DNA of 64,000 nucleotides from Rostratula benghalensis (Eukaryota; Chordata; Aves; Charadriiformes; Rostratulidae): the NCBI GenBank assembly GCA_013399305.1, contig VXAI01000068.1, positions 2,526,924-2,590,923 of the forward strand, in the 5' to 3' direction. The translations under genes were made by a program, and so were the position numbers. The notes beneath the pieces are model-generated. The model was not told the origin of the DNA. It worked only from the letters and a program-made list of their open reading frames with translations, and did no database searches. The number at the start of each line of letters is the position of its first letter. Within the stretch, counting starts at the first letter, position 1. Below are positions 25,420-34,612 of the stretch, one piece after another.

Positions 25420-26051
25420 CGAAAAGGAAACGAAACCGGCACGGGGTGGAACCGAGCTCCGCAAACGGGATCGCAACGGGGACATTTCAACAGACTTTTC
25501 GCTCGAGATCCATCCTCCCACCCACGGCAGGGCTTCCCACCCGCGCTTCGCTCCAACCTCCGCCCGCGCCGCTCCGCTCGCCCGCCCAGCACGGCACACG
25601 GCGGGCGGCCACCCCCAGGCTCCCGGGGCCGCCTACCCCCGGCTCCGGAGGCACCTCCCGGGCCCCGGCTCCTCTCGGGGGTCGGCAGTCGCCGCCCGCC
25701 GAGGCTCTCCCCACCGGGCTCGGAAGGTCGTTACGCAAGGTGACGGGAGCCGCCGGGACGCGGCAAGGACGGGCCCCACCGCACCGGCGCGGTTACCTCC
25801 GCGATCCCCCTCCCTCTATTCCTCCCTCCCGTTCCGCACCCGCGGTGTGCCGCCGCCGGCCTCGCACGGCCGCAGCTGAGGAAACTGCTCTCCCTCACGG
25901 CCCACGGAGCCGCAACGACGGCCTGAGGGGCGGGGGGGGGGGAAGAGGGAGAAGACACGACAACGGCAGCGGTGCCCTCCCCCCTCGCTCCCCGAAGGGG
26001 GCTGGGCGCGGCACTGGTCCCCCGGCACCCCCAAGCCCGGCGCCACCTCAC

Positions 26052-26107
26052 CTCCTCCGGCGACGCCGGTGCGCAACCTCCCGCGCCGGGAGGAGCGCAT
26101 CGCCCAT
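26052..26107 (-). CDS. Probable first coding exon of a leftward gene (partial)
   Basis: On the minus strand, ATG at 26105-26107 stands in the optimal context ACCATGG inside the CpG island. It opens MGDALLPAREVAHRRRRR and reaches the donor GGAG|GTGAGG after 56 bases, ending in phase 2. Without splicing, the frame stops two codons later at TGA (26048-26050), which favours splicing. The arginine run just before the donor could be a nuclear-localisation-like or RNA/DNA-binding patch, but it may simply reflect GC-rich codons. Upstream the frame stays open, so a longer N-terminus is possible. I do not recognise the protein. The likely continuation is to the left: the candidate exon at 23795-23971 is phase-compatible through one of its two acceptors. 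Confidence 0.45.
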
Positions 26108-26190
26108 GGTCCGCGGCGGAGGCCGGCACGGGCTGAGAGGCGGCCGCCGCGCCCGCCGTGGGGGCCGGGCCACCTGGAGGCGGGCGGGCG

Positions 26191-26386
26191 CAAGGGAGCG
26201 TCTGCAAACTGCCAGCCGCCAGCCAGGGCGCGGCGCGGCGCGGCGCAGGCAGCACCCGCCCGAGTGCAGGCGCCCGGGCGGGGATCGGGTGGGAGGGTGG
26301 GGGGGAGCGCGCGCGAACGGCCTTGCCCAGGCCGGAAGCGGCTGTGACAGGCCGAGGCAGAGCCAAGGGAGCGTGTGCAAAGTGCC
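26191..26386. repeat. Duplicated 23-bp element in the CpG island
   Basis: The 23-mer at 26191-26213 (starting caagggagcg) recurs at 26364-26386 with only two C-to-G differences, 173 bp apart. Both copies are followed by similar sequence containing 'cagggcg' and GC-rich repeats, so a segment of perhaps 50 bases was duplicated. Between them lies a run of GCGCG units near 26228-26247. In the leftward transcript this would be 5' untranslated or promoter sequence. A recurring protein-binding site or a simple tandem duplication are both possible. Confidence 0.8.
26332..26338 (+). promoter_or_regulatory. ETS/GABPA-type site CCGGAAG
   Basis: CCGGAAG followed by CGG matches the core bound by ETS-family activators such as GABPA, which commonly sits close to start sites in TATA-less CpG-island promoters. 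It lies about 225 bp upstream of the candidate ATG of the leftward gene. A single 7-base match is weak on its own; its location inside the island is the support. Confidence 0.4.
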
Positions 26387-26910
26387 TGCCCGCCTGCAGG
26401 GCGGGGGCGCGGGGCGAGCGGCCGCGGGTGTGAGGGGAAAGCGGCCGTTTCTCCGATGGGAAACGCCCACGGGCCCGCCGGTGGGGCGACGTCTCGGCTT
26501 AGTGCTCCCGAGGGGCGGCTTCGGCCTCCGCCTCAGCCTCGCCCTCCCTCCAGCAGGCCCCGTTTCCCCACACACACCTGCCCATGGCCGCCCCCACGGA
26601 GCCCTGTGGGCGGTGGGGCCACGCTCAGGCCTAGCGAGGGGCCGGCGGGGAGGAGCGGAGCGGAGCGGGAAAGCGCCGCTGTGGCCTCACGGTGCCGTCA
26701 GGCAAAGGTCGGGAGAGCAGGGACAGGTAGAGGCGGCTGGAAAGGCGCTGGCCTGACCCTGCTGCCCCAGATGGCGTCCTTCGAACCCTCTCCTTCCTTC
26801 CCCGGGCTTGTCCACCGAAATCCCCACAGCCCCGGTAAACACCTAAGGTTAGACACACATCTTGTCTTCGGTAGCAGTTGCGGTTCGGGCTGCACCGGGT
26901 GGACGCATTA

Positions 26911-27998
26911 CATCAGCTCACATTTTCCTAAGCATTAAACAGGCACAGGTATTTATGTCAGGAGTTGTAGGGTGTTCACCTACTTCTTAGGTTGTCTTTA
27001 ACACGCACGCTTACAACCTACTGGAGCTTCAGGGTTTGGGAGCCATTAGAGCAAAGGGAAGAGAATGTGGTTTTGTAATGAGAAGATGACTATATTTTGT
27101 GGTGGCGAGACAGTCTCTTATTTAGCACAGCTTCTGACAACGGTGTTTTCCCAAGCCTGCATAGGCAGACTTTGGGGTAGGTAATAGATGGGTGACATCT
27201 GGTGGCCAATCCTACTCTCTGGCACTGATGGAGACTTCTTTCATAAGCAGCAGATCACGCTCAAGGTAAAAAAAAAACCAACATGTTTCTGCTTACCTCT
27301 ACGACCTAATGTAAGTTAAAGGAAGGACAGGTGTTGCTTTTAATGAGCTGCAGAATTTAGATCAATATCTGTTACGTGTGCTTCGAATTATCAGAAAATG
27401 GTTACACACAAAAAACCACCAACCCAAAAGAATCGAGTAAATTAATAAGGTTTTGGTGATAATGAAAAAAAAAAAATATCCCTGCTAGGGTTCAGCGTTG
27501 TTCATTTTGGGTTTCTCCACACAGGGTGGAAAATTGTGATGTGGATGATGCATGCTGAGGACACTTGTTTGTACCCACAAGCATAATGATGTGCAATTTG
27601 GAGTTTTACTCTTCACCCAGCATTGTGCTGTGTTCCCAGTTGGAAACTCTCACTGGCATTAAATGAGAGGCTAGGGATTTGAAAGTTTTACAACGCAGTG
27701 AGTGATCAAAGCCTTGGACCTCTTTCTGTGTAAGATGGATAACTTTTAAAAAGACTTGCTATGATTTTTGGAACAGGCTTTTGTTGCAGAGAAACAAAGC
27801 AGGTGAAATAACAGCATCTAGAGCACTTCCATTCTTTTCCATTTATTATGCTTTTAATTTAGGAAGCGCACATGCAGGAGCTGAGCTAACATTTCAGTTG
27901 CTTTTGAGCTTGAAATATTTTATTAGAGCAACATTATATACCAGAAAATAACAGCAGTGGGAAGGGAACAGCAGATCCTACTAGCTAACAGTTTTCAA
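26911..27998. other. Unique sequence right of the CpG island
   Basis: No exon or repeat is recognised. If the island also drives a rightward transcript, its first intron would start here or just inside the island, where donors such as ACAG|GTAGAG (near 26716) occur. Confidence 0.4.
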
Positions 27999-28258
27999 GA
28001 CAAGGGGCAATGGGTGCAAGCTGGAACATAGAAGGTTCCACTTAAATATGAGGGAAAACTTCTTCCCAGTGAGGGTAACAGAACACTGTAAAGGGCTGCC
28101 CAGAGAGGTTGTGGAGTCTCCTTCTCTGGAGACATTCAAAACCCTCCTGGACACGTTCCTGTGTGACCTGATCTGGGTGTTCCTGCTCTGGCAGGGGGAT
28201 TGGACGAGATGATCTTTCAAGGTCCCTTCCAATCCCTGATAGTCTGTGATTCTGTGAA
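27999..28258 (+). mobile_element. CR1 LINE 3' fragment, best preserved copy in the window
   Basis: About 260 bases read continuously as CR1: 'caaggggcaatgggtgcaag', 'gggaaaacttcttcccagtg', 'cccagagaggttgtggagtc', 'ttctctggagacattcaaaa', 'ggacgagatgatctttcaag', and the terminal 'gattctgtga'. The first half is the end of the ORF2 reading region and the rest is 3' untranslated sequence. It is 5'-truncated. It is the least diverged CR1 here and so probably the youngest. An 83-codon frame on the opposite strand is not a gene. Confidence 0.95.
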
Positions 28259-31200
28259 ATGTACCAACCAGATCCTCTATTCAGGAATAGGAAGTTACAC
28301 TACATGTTTTACAGTATGTGTGTCTGACATAGCTAATTAAAAAAAAATATGCCACAGGTGAGTAGACTACGTGCATTGATTGAGGAAGTGAAAACTGCAT
28401 AGGAGAACGGACTCCCTGCTCAAGGAGCATTCCCTGATGAAAGGTTGGGTTCTTGGAGCATAGGGAGCAAGAAACTGAAAGAAGAGAGAACATAAAGCCC
28501 CACAGCATTAAAGTATTAGGAGAATCTGAGAGCAACTTGGCACTTAGATGTTTATCCCTCACTTCAGTGTGTAACAAGTAGGCCACCAATTATCCGTATT
28601 TAGCTATCTCAGGCCTGTCCCACATTCAGCATGAAGCTCACACTGTTAAAGCTTCACTCATCTGCTTACTCATTCCGTGCCCATGGGAAGAGAGTGTGGG
28701 TGGAGGCCCCAAGTGGGGCTGATTAGGACCATTAAGGCCTGTTAATGCAACCAGGGCCCTGATGCTGGCATCTCATCTTTCCTGTTTGCTTCTCAGAGCC
28801 ACAGGCTCTCTTCCAGCTCCGGTACTCTGTGCAGCACTGATCCCATCACCCTGGGGTACGGAGAGGAATGGCGTGGAAGTGCTACACTGCAATTTAGGGA
28901 GTCTCATAAAGGTGCTCTATCTGCTTAAGAATCTGCCAGGAAGCATACTTCCCAGAGGTAGTCATGGCCCACTGAGTGACACCGCATGTGGCTGCTGAGT
29001 GTCACCACACTTACAGCTACTGCCCAGCCTACACACAAACACATCCTGTGAGCTGGCATTCAGTGATTAAAGAGGGCAACTTGGCAGATCTGTTAGGCTA
29101 GGACTGAGGATTTGGCTAGGCCTATTGTTAATGGCGAACTTTTTGGTTACTCTGAGGTAGAGATATTCAATGTATCGACTACTGATGCTGGTTTTTTTCC
29201 TGCTTGTTTTTTTTTCCCCCAAAAGTTGTGAGTATAGCCCTGCCCTGGGTGGATAACAGAAACAAACTGTCTTGTGGGTGGGCGAGTCACAGTTTTGGAT
29301 TAGTGGAGAACTCGGGCAGACTAGGTTAAGAAATCACACCTATACTAACTTCTGATTGCTTACTGTAAACTCAACATAAAAGGACAGAAGTAATCCTCAG
29401 AAGGCTTTGAACGCAGTGGGACTGTTTAAGGAATGTTTATGTTGTGAGACCAAATCTTTTGTACTTCTCTATACCAACTTTTTGAGAATTCTGATTAGAG
29501 ACCAGCAGTGGGTGATAACCTAAAATGCAAGCGCACAGAACTCACCACTGCTAACTCCAGAATTGCTTAAAGTCACCTTCAAAGTAGTGTACTTCTTAAG
29601 TCTTCCATCTCTGCCCAAAGATGTAATGTGGAGAAATGTGTCTAGAACACAGAAGAATTCTGTGGTTATTCACAGACAGTACCTACATAAACCTTTTCTT
29701 AGGGCAGCATGCATAAGCTGTGTTTCTTTTTGGCTTGTAATATTGTATAGCAAAATTACAGCATCCATATAATAAAATTTAATTTGCCTTTCTTAATAGC
29801 AAAATCTGTAATTATGAGATAAATATTATTAGAGAGTATGGATGGAGAATATATTTTTAATACAGAAATCTCTTTCTTCTGAGATGGACTGCAACCGACA
29901 TTCCTGCCTTTGCTCCAGTTGATGGGCCCTTCTTGTCTCAGGTAGACACAGAGTTACACCATGTTACACTTCTTGGATCAGCACAGCAGTAAAGAACTTG
30001 GGATAGGAATTAGAGAGCATCTGCATTATAAACTGCATCTCCTCAAAGCCCTGTTGTCTGGTCACTGGAAGGTCTCCATCCTGCTGTGCAGGGTATCTTA
30101 CCTTCTTATATGAATCCCCTCCCCGCCATGTGTTCCTCTAAGTAAAGTGTTAGTTGTTAGCTTTGCAGAGCTAAGCATCCTCTTTGGTGGTAGGCTGAGT
30201 ATTGTATTATTAATGTTGAACATGACTTCAATAAAATTAAAATGGGGAAGGGGAAAAAAACCTGAAAATTGAACCACAGATAAGACAAAAAAGACCTTCC
30301 TGAAAACTATCTATTTCTTTGTTGCCAAACACAGTGTTTTCAGGCTTCCAACATATGCTTTTAAAGCTTTCTGTTTGATGTCTTCCTCAGCTTTATTGAT
30401 ACAAATGAATTTACTGCAAAGTGATAACCGGCTCCAACCTTTGTGCGGGAGATCAGAAAACTTACATGTTCTTGTTCAAGAATGTACCTTGCTTTTTTGG
30501 TTGATTGCTCTGGTTTCTCAGGACATCATCTATGTTTTTTGAACTACAGTACAGTGTAATTCTGAAGAGGTATCATTTTCAACCCTAATAATATTCTGAT
30601 TCTGAAATCTTGATGAGTCTCCCTCTCCCTCCCTTTTGCTCCTTATCCACAGTTCAAAGTTTCTGTAGGATAACCTTGGTTTAACTCTGATTAAATATCA
30701 GAAGAGTAGGAAATGGAAAATATTCCTGTCATTTCCCCATATTCAGATAACCCCCCCCTGTTTTTTTAACGTGACTGTGACTTTACAGTTAGGCTTTAAC
30801 TACATCCTTCCCACCAAGTTTTTATGGATATGAAAAGTCAGATTTTTAAAAGGCATTATAAACTCTGCCCAGTACAAAAGAGCAAACCCATAAATTATTA
30901 TTATTCTTGCCTTTGAAGGTTTTATTCTGACCCCTGTTCATAAATGTAACAACTGGGCTATAAAATTTTCCATCACCAGAAAACATTGATCTATATTCCA
31001 ACAGATCTTCCTGTTACCACAGACATTGTAAACATAAATTGTACAAACGTTTTCATTAACTTTGCACTAAGTTATCAAACAGGAAATAAACCCTTGTTTT
31101 TAGGTGCCAAACCAGACATTTCGAATAGATATTTAATGTGTGCAGTAAGTGTACTGAGGAGCTCCCCATTTGCAGGAAATTATGCGATATTTCTTTTCAG

Positions 31201-31469
31201 ACATCACAGCAGCTTTTTCATGCAAAATGGGATGTAATTGTAAAATTTCATAGGCATGGTATAAATCTGGTAGAGCTAATTCTCTGCTGTCTGCTTCCCT
31301 TTGTTGTAATTAGTAAGAGTGGTCATATTTTACATCTACCCTGCACAAGTTTGAATGACTGCTCAAAATGCAAGAGATTCAAGTGCAAGTGTTCTCATTT
31401 GAATGCAAACTGAAATTCCATCATGATTTATTTTAGAGATTTCATTTGACCTGGGGGAATTAGAGACTT
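28259..31469. other. Unique AT-rich stretch, no gene recognised
   Basis: There are only short random frames and simple T or C tracts (for example around 29203-29220 and 30750-30776). A GC-richer patch at 28680-29050 has no exon signals that I trust. Confidence 0.45.
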
Positions 31470-33095
31470 TTCTGAGGAAACAAGTCACTGACCGCTCATG
31501 GAGATTTGCCAAGAAGACTTTGCAGCAGATAAATGATTAAGGTATAAAAGGAGAAAGGCTAAGAAAGAACAAAGGCAATAAGGGCACAGTATGAAAATCT
31601 GGGTAGGTTACTTGTATTGGTGTTCACTACTGAGGTAGCAATTGTGTAAGTTTCCCCTCCAGTACAATATTTATGGAGCTGTTGTCTCAAACTGAAGAAT
31701 CAAGAGAAGAGTTTTAGATTGAATCATTAAAATTAACAGTACCAAGGCTTGATGGTATTTGCCCAAGAGTTTTGAGGGAACTTAGGCAGGAAATTTCTGA
31801 GTGGTTGTCTCTGCTATGTTGTCTGATCAGCCTCTTTTAAGAGTTATCAGAAATACCACTTTCAGAGAGGCTGGTAGTGGTTTAGCTCTGAAAATTGGCA
31901 ATGGACGGCTTAGCCTGACTTTTGCGCTGATGAATCAGCAAGAAATATACTTGGGATATATATAGACAGCATATGTACATTAGGTTAATATCTAGACATG
32001 ATCCTCCTTTATAGAGACAACCAAGAGACTCACAGGTTGGTTTGCTGTTTGAAGGAGTCATTAACTATCTCACCGCTGTGGATAGGAGTCTATTCATATA
32101 TCCATAAAATCTTTCACAAACTCTTGAGTTAAATGCTTACTGTTATTAAAGATTAAAGAAATGAGATCATCAGGGGACATGCTTAAAAGATAGGTGTAGA
32201 AAAAGATAGAAAATAGAAGTAGGGATATGGGATCATTTGTTGCTGTGGAGGGAGTTTATCTTTGGAATAACTCAGGACCTTGTTTTGCAGCCTTACTTCT
32301 CAGCACATTTGTAAATGATCTGAAAATGGAAAGAGTAGTGAAGGACAATTGCAGATGATGTAGAAGTGTTGAGGATAATAAAATCTAAATCTGATTGCAA
32401 AGTATTGCAAAAGGATACTGTGATACTATGTGACAGGAAAATAAAGTAGCAGATATAAGTTAGTGTTGATATTACTTTGCATGATAAATGCAAAAGTACA
32501 TTAAAAAATAAAAAGTGACTGCCTGTATAACCAAATGGACTTTTGATACTACTAATCAGGAATTAATTTGTGAAATTACTTTGAAGAGTCTGAAAATATC
32601 AGCTCAATGTTCAACAGTGATCCAAAAAGCAGAATGCTGGGAATTATTAAGAAAGCATTTGTGAACAAAACAAAACACCCCTATGTCTGTATAGATCCAT
32701 GGTACATTCACATTTGAATCTGACAGTTCATTTTCTGTGCCTCATGGGGCAGAATCGTCCAGCACTTGTCACAGGAAAAAAAACCCGGTGGCACGCAGCG
32801 AAATTTTGAATAGTGGGTTTTAAAAAAATATAAATTAAATACCTGTCCAGGCAAAATCTAAGTGAAATTGTAGAATCCACAGGATTTTCTAGAGGCCAAA
32901 AATGTAAGTGGATTCAATAAAGAGTTACATAGTTTGAGGATAAGTGGTCCTTTAGTGGCTGTTAAATAGGTAACAACTTCAAAGAAGGCTCTAGGTCTCT
33001 GACTCTTAGGAAGCTGGGAAAATATTCCCTGTGAGCCATTATTCTGTATTTGTCCTGTTTCTTACACTGCGCACCAAAGTGTCTCCTCATCTTCT
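31470..33095 (+). mobile_element. Ancient, decayed CR1/L3-type LINE (reverse transcriptase region to 3' end)
   Basis: Fragments of a non-LTR reverse transcriptase survive in order, broken by stops and frameshifts. They are FTTE at 31624-31635, DGICPRVLREL at 31751-31783 (the 'PDGIxPRVLrEL' block of CR1-clade enzymes), TFVNDL at 32305-32322, and a segment near 32590-32790 matching the 'SAQCS..QKA...LR' and 'C-terminal palm' wording. Past 32820 the sequence follows the 3' part of such elements ('agtggattcaataaagagtt', 'ctctgactcttaggaagctg'). Many stops in every frame show it has been dead for a very long time. The 5' half of the element is missing or unrecognisable. It is distinct from, and older than, the CR1 3' ends elsewhere in the window. 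Confidence 0.75.
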
Positions 33096-33323
33096 TTCTA
33101 TCTTTGAGATACTGAGCAGTTGACCCTTCACCTGATTCAGTGCAGCTGTTCCTCTGTCCTTATTCCTTGTTTTTATTTGCTAACTCATCTGAGGATGTGC
33201 TTCTTTTCTAAGGTCTCATTCCCTCACCTTAACAGAAGTGACCTGTGAACTGGAATGACTTCCAAACAGTAGTTTTAAAAAATATCCTGGAAATTTGACT
33301 CTGCTGTGTCCCAGATGAACTTT

Positions 33324-33347
33324 GTTTGTCTGTCTATCTATCTATCT
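33324..33347. repeat. Short (TCTA/TCTG)n microsatellite
   Basis: Tandem tetranucleotides TCTG, TCTA, TCTA, TCTA, TCTG. Six units or so, imperfect. Confidence 0.85.
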
Positions 33348-34550
33348 GTAGCTCCATGCATCTTTACCCCTAGTATAGCCCCAGTCATTTGCTGCTGTTG
33401 TACTGCATCTCACAAAACTGTGTCATGGACAAAATCTGGAAAATCTTGGTAATGAAGAGTCAGATTCTGAATTTTTAACTAACGTGCACCCTTAGTGCTA
33501 TAGTGTGGTTGTGGCCGATGAATGATGAACAGAGCTATGAGTTCAGGAACACAGAGTATCTGGTTGGATCTCTGGTACAGCATCACTAGTGTAACAAAGG
33601 CCTCCAGGTCAATGGTGAAAAGAAATGAAGAAGTTAATTCTTTTTCAGCCTTAGCTTAGTTAAATGTATCTACATTTCTGTTGTTATTTGATACCCATAA
33701 CAAATACTAGGAGCCAAATAATCCTTATTTTTAATCTGGCTTTACAGTTTGAACTAGGGTATAAATTGTGATTTCAGCATCAGGCCTGCTGCTTTAAGCA
33801 ACAACACATCTGGGAAATACCCTATTTCCTCTACATCTTCAGTACCTTTGACAGAATTCACAATCTGGGTAGTAGTGTATATACCTGTAATTTTTCTTAA
33901 GTGGCCCTTTACTGTTCTTTTTTCTCTAAAATATTTTATTAACATGTTCATTTGCAACTCAAAAGGATATACAAACTCCCAGATGTACCTTCTAAAATTT
34001 ACTCTTCATTAATGATAAATGCATTATCACATAAGGGTGAAGAAAACACATCATGTAGGTAATCACTGAAATTGGCATCTTTTCCCTCTGAAGTAGCCAG
34101 GTGACATTTCACTTATGGGAACCATTAAAGAGAGCACTAAAAACAAGTGTAGTTTACTTTCTATCTACTTAGAAGAAAGCTGTTGTCACTATTTTGGCAA
34201 TTAAAGTTTGAAAGTGGGAGGCATTTGATTTATGGAAGATGTTAAACTGGCGACTGCTTTCTAAAGCTAAAAAGGTCTGATTATAAAACTTCACAAAAAG
34301 GAAACTGTTTTCAGCAATTTATGAACTGTGACAAAGCAGTCTCTTGCTTCAACCAAGGAGGTGGGTGAAGCTTCTGTTATTATTAGAAACAAATTCAAAC
34401 TGTGAGATTTAGGTTGTCAGCTTCAAACACTCTTTTTCTCTCAGCCCCTTAAATAAATTAAATTTTATGTAGGGTGCACTGTTGTATGCCCCATATCTGA
34501 AATCCTGAAATATTTCCAGCACCAAGAAATTATTTACAGTAGGTCTTGTT
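33348..34550. other. Unique AT-rich sequence, no gene recognised
   Basis: Nothing is recognised beyond random short frames. Confidence 0.45.
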
Positions 34551-34612
34551 TGTGGGGTTTTGTTTTTGTGTGGGTTTTTTTTTTTTGTTTGTTTTGTTTT
34601 GTTTTGTTTTTT
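34551..34612. repeat. T/G-rich simple repeat with (TTTTG)n units
   Basis: A mixed TTTG/TTTTG tract with a long T run. An overlapping 109-codon frame that starts here is explained by this low-complexity DNA and is not a gene. Confidence 0.9.

Larger units (their letters stand above)
25420..26910. promoter_or_regulatory. CpG island, probable promoter
   Basis: Over about 1.5 kb, C+G content rises sharply and CpG, rare elsewhere in the window, becomes abundant. There are multiple GC boxes (for example GGGCGG at 26182-26187 and 26399-26404) and an ETS-type CCGGAAG at 26332-26338. The edges are gradual: CpGs begin near 25420 and thin out by about 26910. Unmethylated CpG islands of this size in vertebrates mark promoters, often of housekeeping or developmental genes and often bidirectional. 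Long open frames on both strands here (up to 436 codons, starting at a GTG) reflect the scarcity of stop codons in GC-rich DNA and are not evidence of a gene. Confidence 0.92.

Noticed and set aside
25446..26756. 436-codon open frame on the plus strand, plus a 211-codon and a 175-codon frame on the minus strand
   Set aside because: All lie in the CpG island, where stop codons are rare. The longest starts at GTG, and the translations are proline/arginine/glycine-rich with no domain. They are compositional artefacts, except for the short minus-strand piece with the Kozak ATG and donor.
26714..26835. Possible rightward first exon using ACAG|GTAGAG or CCCG|GTAAAC
   Set aside because: Donor-like strings exist, but there is no supported start codon or downstream exon, so only a possible bidirectional promoter can be mentioned.
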